A stretch of 64,000 nt of DNA from Chitinimonas prasina (GTDB lineage: Bacteria; Pseudomonadota; Gammaproteobacteria; Burkholderiales; Chitinimonadaceae): the NCBI RefSeq assembly GCF_030160395.1, contig NZ_BSOG01000004.1, forward strand, positions 307,844 through 371,843, read 5' to 3'. The first letter of the stretch is position 1. Every line of letters begins with the position of its first letter. Position numbers and translations under genes: made by a program. A model generated the notes under the pieces. It ran no database searches, was not told the DNA's origin, and saw only the letters and a list, made by a program, of their open reading frames with translations. Positions 39,018 to 47,809 of the stretch are shown here, one piece after another.

Positions 39018-40985
39018 ATGAGTGATTTTTCGGGCATGGAAGACCTGCTGCAGGATTTCCTCACGGAAGCCTCCGAGCTGCTTTCCGACGTGGACAACAA
39101 GCTGGTCGAGCTGGAGAAGCGGCCCGATGACAAGAACCTCCTGAACGTCATCTTCCGGGGTTTTCATACCATCAAGGGCGGTGCGGGCTTCTTGAATGTC
39201 GACGCTCTGGTCAACTTGTGCCATCGCACCGAGAACCTGTTCGACAAGCTCCGTAACGGCGAGCTCAAGCTGACGCCCGAGCTGATGGACGCCATTCTTG
39301 CCGCTACAGGTGTGGTGCGCGATATGTTCGGTTCGCTGTCACAATCACGGCCACCAGCACCAGCGGATGCTGCCTTACTTACCCAACTGGACGACGCACT
39401 GGAAGGTAGACTGCCTAGTGCAGTCGCAGCCGCACCCGCCCCGGCACCAGCGTCGGCTCCAGTTGCTGTACAGGCATCGGCACCTGTTGCAGCCCCCACA
39501 AATCATGGTAACGAGCCCGATTGGGTAATGCTACATGCGGCCATCACCGGCGCCCCCATGCCCGCGGCCAAGCCGGCCAGTGCGCCGGTTCCCGCTGCGC
39601 CAGCAGCAGCACCGGTACCTGTTGTATCTGCCGCACCGCTGCCCGCCGCGCCAGTATCCGTTCCCGCCGTCACCACGCCTGCCGCACCCGCCATGGGGCT
39701 CAAACCTGCAGCGCCCGCGCCGGCGTCCAAGCCGCAACCGGCTGCCCAGCAACTGGCTGCGCAGGAAACCACCATCCGGATCGATACCAACCGGCTGGAT
39801 CAGGTACTGAACCTGTCGGGCGAAATCGGCCTGACCAAGAACCGCCTGACCACCCTGCGTACCGACATACTCAACGGCAAGACCGACTCCACTACCCTGA
39901 AGGCACTGGATGAGGCCATAGGCCAGCTGGATCTGCTGGTCAGCGACCTGCAGAACGCGGTCATGAAGACCCGCATGCAGCCCATAGGCCGGCTGTTCCA
40001 GAAATACCCCCGCCTGGCGCGCGACCTGGCCCGGCAACTGGGCAAGGATGTGGAGCTGGTCATCAGTGGCGAGGAAACTGAACTCGACAAGACCATGCTG
40101 GAGGATCTCAACGATCCCCTGGTTCACTTGGTACGCAATGCCGTAGACCACGGCGTCGAAACCATAGAAGAGCGCATTGCCGCCGGCAAGCCGCCCAAGA
40201 GCATCGTGCAGCTGTCAGCCACCCAGGTAGGCGACCATATCCTGATCGAGATAGTCGATGACGGTAAGGGCATGCGTGCCGACTTCCTCCGCCGCAAGGC
40301 TGTGGAAAAAGGCCTGATTGACCTTGAAACCGCCAATAGCCTGGATGACAAGCAGGCGCTGCAACTGGTCTTCATGCCAGGCTTCTCCACCAAAGATCAG
40401 ATCTCCAGCGTATCGGGCCGTGGCGTGGGCATGGATGTGGTCAAGACCAATATCCAGAAGCTCAATGGCCGCATCGACATCCACTCCGTGGTGGGAGAAG
40501 GCACCCGCTTTGCCATCTCCCTGCCGCTTACCCTGGCCATACTGCCTGTACTGGTGGTCAAGGTCTGCGACCAGCCCTTTGGCGTGCCCCTTGCCATGGT
40601 GCGGGAAATCATCCCCATCCGCTCCGAGCAGGTACAGGAAGTCTCCGGCCGCGCTACCATCGTGGTGCGCGATGAGATCCTCTCGGTGCGCTCCCTGGCG
40701 CGGCTGCTTGGCTGGCAGGAAACCCAGACGCCGCAGTTCGGTGTATTGATGCAATCTGGCGAGAATAGCTTCATCCTGGCCATAGACAGTTTCATCGGTC
40801 GCGATGACGTGGTAATTAAACCGCTGCAGAACATACGCCCACGTGGCGTTGCCGGTGCTACCTTGTCCGGTGATGGTTCAGTCGTACTGGTACTTGATAT
40901 GGAAGACCTGCTTGAGGACAACCAGTCCGATCAGTCTGCCATCAAGACGTCGCAATTCCTGGAAATGCTGTCGAACAAGGCCTGA
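39018..40985 (+). CDS. cheA: Chemotaxis histidine kinase CheA
   Basis: A 655-residue kinase. The P1 HPt domain has His50 in FRGFHTIKGGAGFLNVD. Then comes an Ala/Pro-rich linker (about 135-245) where the CheY-docking P2 domain would be expected; no P2 fold is evident. P3 dimerisation (DTNRLDQVLNLSGEIGLTKN), the P4 HATPase with N box HLVRNAVDHGVE, G1 DDGKGMRAD and G2 VSGRGVGMDVVK, and a C-terminal CheW-like P5 domain follow. It phosphorylates CheY and CheV. It has no cheW next to it. Confidence 0.96.
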   Translation: MSDFSGMEDLLQDFLTEASELLSDVDNKLVELEKRPDDKNLLNVIFRGFHTIKGGAGFLNVDALVNLCHRTENLFDKLRNGELKLTPELMDAILAATGVVRDMFGSLSQSRPPAPADAALLTQLDDALEGRLPSAVAAAPAPAPASAPVAVQASAPVAAPTNHGNEPDWVMLHAAITGAPMPAAKPASAPVPAAPAAAPVPVVSAAPLPAAPVSVPAVTTPAAPAMGLKPAAPAPASKPQPAAQQLAAQETTIRIDTNRLDQVLNLSGEIGLTKNRLTTLRTDILNGKTDSTTLKALDEAIGQLDLLVSDLQNAVMKTRMQPIGRLFQKYPRLARDLARQLGKDVELVISGEETELDKTMLEDLNDPLVHLVRNAVDHGVETIEERIAAGKPPKSIVQLSATQVGDHILIEIVDDGKGMRADFLRRKAVEKGLIDLETANSLDDKQALQLVFMPGFSTKDQISSVSGRGVGMDVVKTNIQKLNGRIDIHSVVGEGTRFAISLPLTLAILPVLVVKVCDQPFGVPLAMVREIIPIRSEQVQEVSGRATIVVRDEILSVRSLARLLGWQETQTPQFGVLMQSGENSFILAIDSFIGRDDVVIKPLQNIRPRGVAGATLSGDGSVVLVLDMEDLLEDNQSDQSAIKTSQFLEMLSNKA

Positions 40986-41073
40986 AGCCAAATTGCCAAG
41001 GGGGTCGGCGGTCTGCATAATGAAGGCCGCCGTATAGAATCCATCCGACTGCTTCCGCCTACCGCGAGTCACT

Positions 41074-42291
41074 ATGCAGAACAACGCCTTTATCGGCCGT
41101 CAGCCCATACTTAACCGCCAGCAGCAGATCATAGGTTATGAGTTGCTGTTTCGACTGGATCAGTCCTCCCTGACGGCGGACTTCTCCAGCGATATGCAGG
41201 CCGGCACCAATATTCTGGTCAACACCCTGTCCAATATGGGCGCGGATTGGCTGGTAGGTAGCAAGCTGGCCTTCGTCAACGTCGCCACCTCCATGCTGGA
41301 GAGCAACTTTCTCGAGTTGCTGCATCCGCAGCGTGTGGTGCTGGAGATCGTCGAGTCGGTCAATGCCACCCCCGAGTTGCTGGCACGCGCCAAGGAACTA
41401 CGCGCCCAGGGCTTTGGCATTGCGCTGGACGATTTTACCTACACCCCGCAGACGGCCCCCTTCCTCGAGTTTGCCAACTATGTGAAGCTCGATATCCAGC
41501 AACTGGGGCTGGAGAACGTGAAGAGCCTGTCCAAGGAGCTGCGCAAGTTCCCAGTGCTGCAGGTGGCAGAAAAGGTCGAGACCAAGGACGAGTTCAAGTT
41601 CTGCCTTGATGTGGGCATGGACTGCTTCCAGGGTTACTACTTCGCCCACCCCGAGACGCTCTCGGCCAAGGTGATCAACCCGGCCTACGCCAACATCCTT
41701 ACCCTGCTCAACATGTTGCGCAACAACGCCGAGATCACCGAGATCGAGAATGCGTTGAAGCGTGATGTGGCCCTGTCGTTCAAGCTGCTGCGTTATATCA
41801 ATTCGGCAGGGTTTGGCCTCTCCTGCGAGATCCATTCCTTCCGCCACGCTGTCACCATACTGGGCTACCAAAAGCTGTACCGCTGGCTCACCCTGTTGCT
41901 GGTTACCGCCAGCTCCGACGCCGGTACCCCGCCTGCACTGATGAAAACCGCCGTCACCCGTGGCAGGCTGGTCGAATTGCTGGGCAGCCACATGCTCGAC
42001 GGAACCGATCGCGACAATCTGTTCATCGTTGGCGTGTTCTCGCTGCTGGACGTGATGCTGGACATGCCTATGGAGAAGATCCTGGAAACCCTGCTGCTGC
42101 CAGATGCCGTCTCTGACGCACTGCTCAGCCGCACCGGTATCTATGGTCCCTTCCTGGAGCTGGCCGAAGCCTGCGAAGACCCCGAGATGGCCGATGTGCC
42201 GCGCTTGTGCGAGCACTTGCAGCTGACCCCGGAAATGCTCAACAAGGCCCATGTATCAGCCTTGGCTTGGGTAGAAGAGTTGGGTGTCTAA
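41074..42291 (+). CDS. EAL-like/HDOD signalling protein (YuxH type)
   Basis: A 405-residue protein. Residues 1-195 are EAL-like, with IGRQPILNRQQQIIGYELLF at the start. The catalytic signature is degenerate: EIVES replaces ExLxE, and DDFTYTPQTAP lacks the DDFGTG loop, so c-di-GMP hydrolysis is unlikely. Residues 200-395 are an HDOD domain (INSAGFGLSCEIHSFRHAVT). YuxH proteins act as adaptors in c-di-GMP or motility circuits. The gene follows cheA by 88 bp and may belong to the chemotaxis operon. A strong terminator closes it. Confidence 0.88.
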   Translation: MQNNAFIGRQPILNRQQQIIGYELLFRLDQSSLTADFSSDMQAGTNILVNTLSNMGADWLVGSKLAFVNVATSMLESNFLELLHPQRVVLEIVESVNATPELLARAKELRAQGFGIALDDFTYTPQTAPFLEFANYVKLDIQQLGLENVKSLSKELRKFPVLQVAEKVETKDEFKFCLDVGMDCFQGYYFAHPETLSAKVINPAYANILTLLNMLRNNAEITEIENALKRDVALSFKLLRYINSAGFGLSCEIHSFRHAVTILGYQKLYRWLTLLLVTASSDAGTPPALMKTAVTRGRLVELLGSHMLDGTDRDNLFIVGVFSLLDVMLDMPMEKILETLLLPDAVSDALLSRTGIYGPFLELAEACEDPEMADVPRLCEHLQLTPEMLNKAHVSALAWVEELGV

Positions 42292-42322
42292 ACCCCAGTC
42301 AGGCAGCAAAAGCTAAGCCGCA

Positions 42323-42357
42323 GCAAAAAGCCACCATACAGGTGGCTTTTTGCTTTT
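42323..42357. terminator. Bidirectional terminator between the YuxH-type gene and dut
   Basis: A perfect 13-bp stem (GCAAAAAGCCACC at 42323-42335 with GGTGGCTTTTTGC at 42341-42353, loop ATACA) has A- and T-rich flanks on both sides. It can stop both the plus-strand chemotaxis transcript and the minus-strand coaBC-dut transcript. Confidence 0.9.
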
Positions 42358-42396
42358 CTGGCTACCACAGTACAGGCCGGGCCTGCTACTGCACGG

Positions 42397-42849
42397 TCAG
42401 TGCTTGCCGGTACTACCGAAGCCCCCCTCGCCCCGATCGCTGGCGGGGAACTCGTCCACGACATTGAAACCGACCTGCACGACCGGCACCACGACCAGTT
42501 GGGCAATACGCTCCATGGGCTGGATCACAAAAGGCTCGTTGCCACGGTTCCAGACCGAAACAAAGATCTGTCCCTGGTAGTCGGAATCAATCAGCCCCAC
42601 CAGGTTACCCAGCACGATGCCGTGCTTATGCCCCAGGCCAGAGCGCGGCAATATCATGGCGGCAAGGTGGTGATCGGCCAGGTGGATGGCCATTCCGGTA
42701 GGTACCAGCTTGGTGGCACCCGGCTGCAAATCCAATGGTGCTTCCAGGCAGGCACGCAGATCCAGCCCGGCTGAGCCGCCGGTGGCATAAGCTGGTGGGT
42801 GCTCTTTCAGGCGGTCATCCAGCAAACGTACGTCGATCTGTTTTTTCAT
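42397..42849 (-). CDS. dut: Deoxyuridine 5'-triphosphate nucleotidohydrolase Dut
   Basis: A 150-residue trimeric dUTPase. All five family motifs are seen, including [50 protein letters not shown] and the C-terminal [12 protein letters not shown]. It hydrolyses dUTP to dUMP, protecting DNA and feeding thymidylate synthesis. Its start overlaps the coaBC stop by four bases; a coaBC-dut pair is standard in gammaproteobacteria and betaproteobacteria. Confidence 0.97.
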   Translation of the reverse strand: MKKQIDVRLLDDRLKEHPPAYATGGSAGLDLRACLEAPLDLQPGATKLVPTGMAIHLADHHLAAMILPRSGLGHKHGIVLGNLVGLIDSDYQGQIFVSVWNRGNEPFVIQPMERIAQLVVVPVVQVGFNVVDEFPASDRGEGGFGSTGKH

Positions 42850-44039
42850 GGCTTATGGTACTCATGGTAAAGCTTGGCGGTGTGTTGCACGATGGCACGG
42901 GCAATCTCCTGCTTGGGGGCACGCGGCAGCTTGTGCTGGCCGTGGTCGTCAAGCAGAAAGACTTCATTATCGTCAGCCCCAATGGCTGACTGAACTTGGT
43001 TGGCCACCAGCAAAGGCAGTTTCTTGCGCCGGCGTTTCTGTTCGCCGTACTCCAGCAGGTTTTCACTCTCGGCGGCGAAGCCCACACAGAATGGTGGATC
43101 AGCCAAACCAGCCACGTTGGCCAGAATATCTGGATTGGGCGCCAGTTCCAGGGTCAGGATATGGGCATCCTTCTTGATCTTCTGCTCGGATGGATTCAGT
43201 ACATAGTAGTCGGCCACCGCCGCCACACTGATAAAGATATCAGTCTTGCTGACAGCCGCATTGACGGCAGCCAGCATGTCCTTGCTGCTCTCCACATCCA
43301 CGCGCCGTGCACCCACCGGGGTTTTCAACGATGTTGGTCCGGCAACCAGCGTCACTTCGGCACCGGCCTCCAATGCCGCGCGGGCAATGGCAAAACCCAT
43401 CTTGCCTGAGCTGGAATTGGTAATGCCTCGCACCGCATCGATACGCTCAAAGGTAGGCCCGGCGGTAATCAGTACCTTCTTGCCCTTCAGGTATTTGGGC
43501 TGGAAAGCGGCCTCGACCAGTTCAAACAGGGCTTCTGGCTCGAGCATGCGGCCAAAACCCGTTTCGCCGCAGGCCTGGTCACCCTCATCCGGCCCCAGCA
43601 CCAGCACGCCATCTTGCCTTAGCTGCTGCACATTGCGCTGGTTGGGTGGGTTCTCCCACATCTGCCGGTTCATGGCAGGCGCCACCAACAGGGGGCAATC
43701 CCGGGCGGTGCACAGCGTAGACAGCAAATCATCGGCTGCGCCATGGGCCAGCTTGAACATAAAGTCGGCGGACGCAGGCGCCACCAGTATCAGATCCGCC
43801 TCTCGGCCCAGATCGATATGGGCCATGTGGTTATCGACCCGGCTATCCCACAGATCAGTAAACACCGGCCGGCCCGACAAAGCCTGGAAAGTGGCCGGCG
43901 CCACAAACCGGGTGGCCGCCTCGGTCATCACCACCTGGACATCATGCCCAGCCTTGACAAACAGCCGTGTCAGCTCCGCCGCCTTGTAGGCAGCCACACC
44001 ACCGGTCACACCCAGCAAAACACGCTTGGGGCGATTCAT
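42846..44039 (-). CDS. coaBC: Bifunctional phosphopantothenoylcysteine decarboxylase/synthetase CoaBC
   Basis: A 397-residue fusion. The N-terminal CoaC flavoprotein part has [18 protein letters not shown], the catalytic His in [16 protein letters not shown] and [11 protein letters not shown], plus a Cys loop in [13 protein letters not shown]. The CoaB part begins near [20 protein letters not shown] and has [20 protein letters not shown] and [13 protein letters not shown]. It carries out two steps of coenzyme A synthesis. It is head to head with radC, with a gap of only 86 bp. Confidence 0.97.
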   Translation of the reverse strand: MNRPKRVLLGVTGGVAAYKAAELTRLFVKAGHDVQVVMTEAATRFVAPATFQALSGRPVFTDLWDSRVDNHMAHIDLGREADLILVAPASADFMFKLAHGAADDLLSTLCTARDCPLLVAPAMNRQMWENPPNQRNVQQLRQDGVLVLGPDEGDQACGETGFGRMLEPEALFELVEAAFQPKYLKGKKVLITAGPTFERIDAVRGITNSSSGKMGFAIARAALEAGAEVTLVAGPTSLKTPVGARRVDVESSKDMLAAVNAAVSKTDIFISVAAVADYYVLNPSEQKIKKDAHILTLELAPNPDILANVAGLADPPFCVGFAAESENLLEYGEQKRRRKKLPLLVANQVQSAIGADDNEVFLLDDHGQHKLPRAPKQEIARAIVQHTAKLYHEYHKP

Positions 44040-44125
44040 GCTTGCTGCTCTCGCATCAGAATTCCTTTACAAATAAGCCTGCTCAGCCCGAAAGTGTAAA
44101 GCATCCCTCTCGCCCACCCAAACCC

Positions 44126-44800
44126 ATGCCGATAACCGACTGGCCCACCGACGAACGCCCCCGCGAAAAACTGCTACAACATGGCGCCAGCAGCCTGTCT
44201 GATGCCGAGCTGCTGGCCATCTTCCTGCGGGTAGGCATACCAGGTAAGAATGCGGTGGACCTGGCGCGCGAGCTGCTGCAGCACTTTGGTTCTCTCACCG
44301 AGCTGTTTGACGCCAGCCTGACCGAACTATGCCGCATCCCCGGCATGGGCGCTGCCAAGTACAGCCAGTTGCAAGCCATACTGGAAATGAGCCGCCGCGC
44401 CCTGGGAGAGCAGCTGAGCCGCCCCCAGGCCTTCAGCCAACCTGCTGCGGTGCGCGATTACCTGCGCCTGTGGCTGGGCGGAGAAGACCGCGAATGCTTC
44501 GGTGCACTTTTTCTGGATACGCAGCACGGCCTGATCAGCGCCGAAGTGTTGTTTCGCGGCACGCTGGATCAGGCCAGCGTCCACCCACGCGAGATAGCGC
44601 GGCGGGCGCTGCAATTGAATGCCGGGGCATTGATCATTGCCCACAACCATCCCTCGGGCGTCAGCCAGCCCAGCGAGGCCGATTTGCACCTGACACGCAC
44701 CGTCAAGCAAGCCTTGTCACTGCTTGATATACGGTTGCTCGATCATTTCGTGGTAACCCGCCACGGCAGCCATTCACTGGCAGAACACGGCCAGATGTAA
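44126..44800 (+). CDS. radC: RadC family JAMM-domain protein
   Basis: A 224-residue RadC. The N-terminal helix-hairpin-helix part has [20 protein letters not shown] and [20 protein letters not shown]. The JAMM metalloprotease-like domain has [20 protein letters not shown], the metal motif AHNHPSG and the trailing Ser/Asp (VSQPSEAD). Despite the name, a role in recombination repair is not supported; the activity is unknown. It diverges from coaBC, as in many proteobacteria. Confidence 0.94.
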   Translation: MPITDWPTDERPREKLLQHGASSLSDAELLAIFLRVGIPGKNAVDLARELLQHFGSLTELFDASLTELCRIPGMGAAKYSQLQAILEMSRRALGEQLSRPQAFSQPAAVRDYLRLWLGGEDRECFGALFLDTQHGLISAEVLFRGTLDQASVHPREIARRALQLNAGALIIAHNHPSGVSQPSEADLHLTRTVKQALSLLDIRLLDHFVVTRHGSHSLAEHGQM

Positions 44801-45076
44801 GAGCCTGTTCAACGTCTTTTCACCGCGTCGCGGCCCGCTGGGTTCGCAACCTTGCCGGATGAAGGGCAAGGCACAAGACGCGCAGCGGTACGGGTACCGT
44901 CAGCGGCTTGCAACGCTGCCATTCGCCGGCAAGGCTGCGAACCCGAAGGGCTGATCTGGAAAACGGCCACTCACTGCGTTGTGGCGCTTGGCAATAACTT
45001 GTTATTGCCTGCGCACCACGCCTTGTGCCTGGCCATTTTCCAGATCAGCGACGTGGCGAAAAGACGTTGAACAGGC
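44801..45076. repeat. 276-bp nested palindromic element
   Basis: The ends are GAGCCTGTTCAACGTCTTTT (44801-44820) and its inverse (45057-45076), with a single mismatch at the outermost pair. An inner arm pair is GGGTTCGCAACCTTGCCGG (44840-44858) with CCGGCAAGGCTGCGAACCC (44927-44945). A second inner palindrome spans about 44951-45050, with CTGATCTGGAAAA and TTTTCCAGATCAG at its ends and GCAATAAC/GTTATTGC at its centre. It starts one base after the radC stop and contains no gene. The structure looks like two palindromic units nested inside a third. Confidence 0.75.
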
Positions 45077-45179
45077 ACTTAGCCTGTTCGTCAGGATAGC
45101 CTTGCATATCATCAAGTTATCCTTCTCCTTGCCGATATCTGGGCATAAAGCCGTTGACAGGCGGCCAGGAGAAAACAAG

Positions 45180-46193
45180 ATGAAAATCGAGCAATCGCAG
45201 GTCCAGCTTGCTGGCCAGCGCGAGGCTGCGCGCCGGCAAACCATAGAGACGCGCATCAACACCAGCTTCCGCCCTGCCCCACCGCCCCCGCAGGAAAACG
45301 TTGCCCTCTCCAGCCAGGGTGTCTCCACCCAGGCGGCCGACACGGGCTACGACCTACGCTTGGCACTGGAGAGCAACCCACTCTGGCCGCTGGTGCGCCA
45401 GTTGGTCAAACACCTCACCGGCCGCGACCTGGAAACCGAGAATGTTGTGCCTGCGCAACGCAACATCGGCGCAACGACCAGTGGCGAAGCCAGCGGCGTA
45501 CCCGCCGGCCCGGCGCAGGCCGAGTGGCGTATCGACTACCACTACCGCGAAGTGCTGGAAGAAAGCGAATACACGCGCTTTACCGCTGGCGGTCGCATAA
45601 CTACGGCAGACGGCCAGGAGATTGCCTTCAGTGCCGCACTGGACCTCAGCCGCTACTACCGCGAAGAACGCGAGTTCAGCCTTACCGCTGCATCGCCCGG
45701 CATGAAGAAAGACCCGCTGGTCATCAACTATGCCGCCGCCACGGCCAGTCTGGGCAACGATAAAGTCACCTTTGACCTGGATGCCGACGGCCAGCTCGAT
45801 ACCATGTCCTTTCTGGGCCAGGGTAGCGGTTTTCTGGCACTGGATACCAACCAGGATGGCACCATCAACGATGGTAGCGAGCTGTTTGGTGCGCTGAGCG
45901 GCAATGGCTTCGCTGATCTGGCCCGGCACGATCAGGATGGCAATGGCTGGATAGACGAAAATGATGGCGTCTGGGCGCAACTCAAGCTATGGACACGGGA
46001 TACCAACGGCGTAACCCACCTGACCGACCTCAAGGGCCTGGGTATCGGCGCGCTCTATCTGGACAACGCACAAACCGATTTTTCCCTGACAGATCAACAG
46101 AATATAGAACATGGACAGATACGGCGATCTGGCATCTATCTGTCCGAGAGCGGGAAGGTCGGGACCATGCAGCAACTGGACCTGGTGGTATGA
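45180..46193 (+). CDS. EF-hand-like calcium-binding protein of unknown function
   Basis: A 337-residue protein starting MKIEQSQVQLAGQREAARRQ, without signal peptide or TM helix. The second half contains three acidic DxDxDG-like loops: DLDADGQLDT, LDTNQDGTINDGSELFG and RHDQDGNGWIDENDGVW. These resemble the EF-hand or dockerin-type calcium-binding loops of RTX-associated proteins. The middle is polar and mixed, with YHYREVLEESEYTRF. An AGGAG ribosome site lies at 45166-45170. It follows the nested palindrome and precedes livJ. Similar orphan proteins are widespread in proteobacteria; the function is unknown. Confidence 0.75.
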   Translation: MKIEQSQVQLAGQREAARRQTIETRINTSFRPAPPPPQENVALSSQGVSTQAADTGYDLRLALESNPLWPLVRQLVKHLTGRDLETENVVPAQRNIGATTSGEASGVPAGPAQAEWRIDYHYREVLEESEYTRFTAGGRITTADGQEIAFSAALDLSRYYREEREFSLTAASPGMKKDPLVINYAAATASLGNDKVTFDLDADGQLDTMSFLGQGSGFLALDTNQDGTINDGSELFGALSGNGFADLARHDQDGNGWIDENDGVWAQLKLWTRDTNGVTHLTDLKGLGIGALYLDNAQTDFSLTDQQNIEHGQIRRSGIYLSESGKVGTMQQLDLVV

Positions 46194-46303
46194 GTTAGGG
46201 ATTACCCGCAAAGCCTTGGTACAAGCCAAATTCGCGGTTTTACGACAGGCCTTATCCCACGTTGACAAGCGCAAAAGTTGGAGCGCAATATTCCGCACGC
46301 ATT

Positions 46304-46332
46304 TTGGCTCGTTGTCGGATTGCGCATACTGT
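46304..46332 (+). promoter_or_regulatory. Candidate sigma-70 promoter for the liv operon
   Basis: TTGGCT (46304-46309) and TACTGT (46327-46332) are spaced by 17 bases in the gap before livJ. The match to consensus is moderate. The livJ ATG at 46380 is 48 bases downstream, with AAAAGGGGAA as ribosome site. Confidence 0.35.
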
Positions 46333-46379
46333 GCAGTTCCTAATTTCGGAATACCGCGTTTGTCAAAAGGGGAACATTC

Positions 46380-47618
46380 ATGACCTTGGCTCGTTACAGC
46401 CTGATCGCCACCGCCGTACTGGCACTCGCCGCTTGCGGCAAACAAGAAGAAGCGCCGGCACCTGATGCAGCTGGTGCACCCGCCGCTGCCGCACCCGCCG
46501 GCGACGAAGTGATCAAGATTGGTCACGCAGCACCGCTGACCGGTAACATCGCCCACCTGGGCAAGGACAATGAAAACGGCGTCCGCCTCGCCATCGAAGA
46601 ACTGAACGCCGAAGGCGTTGAGATCGGCGGCAAGAAGGTCAAGTTCGAGATGATCTCGGAAGATGACCAGGCAGACCCCAAGACCGCTACCACCGTGGCC
46701 CAGCGCTTTGTGGATGCCAAGGTTGCCGGCGTGATCGGTCACCTGAACTCGGGTACCACCATCCCAGCCTCCAAGCTGTATTCCGATGCCGGCATTCCGC
46801 AGATCTCGCCATCTGCCACCAACCCGCAATACACGCTGCAAGGCTTCAAGACTGCCTACCGCGTGATTGCCAACGACGTCGCACAAGGCGGCGCGCTGGG
46901 TGAGTTTGCTGCCACCAACCTGAAGGCCAAGAAGGTCGCCATCATCGACGACCGTACCGCCTACGGCCAAGGCCTGGCAGACGAATTCGAGAAGGCCGCC
47001 AAGGCCAAGGGCGTGGAAGTGGTGGGTCGTGAGTTCACCACCAACCAGGCCACCGATTTCATGGCCATTCTGACCACCATCAAGGGCAAGAAGCCGGACG
47101 TGATCTTCTACGGCGGCATGGACGCTCAGGCCGGCCCACTGACCCAGCAGCTGAAGAAGCTGGGCATTGCCGCCAAGGTGATGGGTGGCGACGGCTTCCA
47201 GACCGGCGAATACATCAAGCTGGCAGGCGACAACGCCGAAGGCCAGTTTGCTTCGCAGCCTGGCATGCCCAAGGACAAGATGCCCGGCTTCGCCGACTTC
47301 GATAAGAAGTACAAGGCCAAGTTCAACACCGACATCCAGATCTACGCACCGTTCACCTATGATGCAACCCGCCTGATGGTGGAAGCCATGAAGCGTGCTG
47401 GCTCGGCCGATCCGGCCAAGTACCTGCCTGAACTGGCCAAGACCGATTACCAAGGCGTAACCGGCCCCATCAAGTTCGACGAGAAGGGCGATATCGTCGG
47501 CGGCCAAGTGACCGTGTATCAGGTCAAGGCTGGCAAGTGGGAAGCAGTGGCCACCGTGGGCAGCCCAGCTGCCGCACCGGCAGCCGCAGCAGCGCCTGCT
47601 GAACAACCTAAGCAGTAA
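46380..47618 (+). CDS. livJ: Branched-chain amino acid ABC transporter substrate-binding lipoprotein
   Basis: A 412-residue type I periplasmic binding protein. It has a lipoprotein signal (MTLARYSLIATAVLALAAC, Cys19) instead of the simple Sec signal of E. coli LivJ, then an Ala/Pro-rich tether. The body shows IKIGHAAPLTGNIAHLGKDN, VIGHLNSGTTIPASKLYSDA and the PQISPSATNPQYT ligand pocket. The C-terminus ends in a second Ala/Pro-rich tail (PAAAPAAAAAPAEQPKQ). Anchoring to a membrane is inferred. It heads the liv operon; a terminator follows before livH and may set the SBP in excess. Confidence 0.93.
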   Translation: MTLARYSLIATAVLALAACGKQEEAPAPDAAGAPAAAAPAGDEVIKIGHAAPLTGNIAHLGKDNENGVRLAIEELNAEGVEIGGKKVKFEMISEDDQADPKTATTVAQRFVDAKVAGVIGHLNSGTTIPASKLYSDAGIPQISPSATNPQYTLQGFKTAYRVIANDVAQGGALGEFAATNLKAKKVAIIDDRTAYGQGLADEFEKAAKAKGVEVVGREFTTNQATDFMAILTTIKGKKPDVIFYGGMDAQAGPLTQQLKKLGIAAKVMGGDGFQTGEYIKLAGDNAEGQFASQPGMPKDKMPGFADFDKKYKAKFNTDIQIYAPFTYDATRLMVEAMKRAGSADPAKYLPELAKTDYQGVTGPIKFDEKGDIVGGQVTVYQVKAGKWEAVATVGSPAAAPAAAAAPAEQPKQ

Positions 47619-47630
47619 GGTTGTTACAAC

Positions 47631-47660
47631 AAAGGCGGCGTCGAAAGACGCCGCCTTTTT
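47631..47660 (+). terminator. Hairpin between livJ and livH
   Basis: A perfect 12-bp stem (AAAGGCGGCGTC at 47631-47642 with GACGCCGCCTTT at 47647-47658) is closed by a GAAA tetraloop and followed by TT. It probably gives partial termination, leaving more livJ than livHMGF messenger. Confidence 0.85.
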
Positions 47661-47809
47661 CACTTCCGGTTTTCCCCAACTACAACTGTAGTCATACCCC
47701 AGTCACAATCAGGCCCGCCTCAATATAATAATTCTGAGGCACACGGGGTTTCGTTTGCCGACCCGGCACGATTCGCTTTCCCTCACGCAACAAGACGAGG
47801 AGTCAACGC

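Noticed and set aside
45987..47663. A 558-codon minus-strand frame opposite livJ
   Set aside because: Frame openness follows from codon bias of livJ; the translation has no recognisable domain, while livJ is a clear family member.
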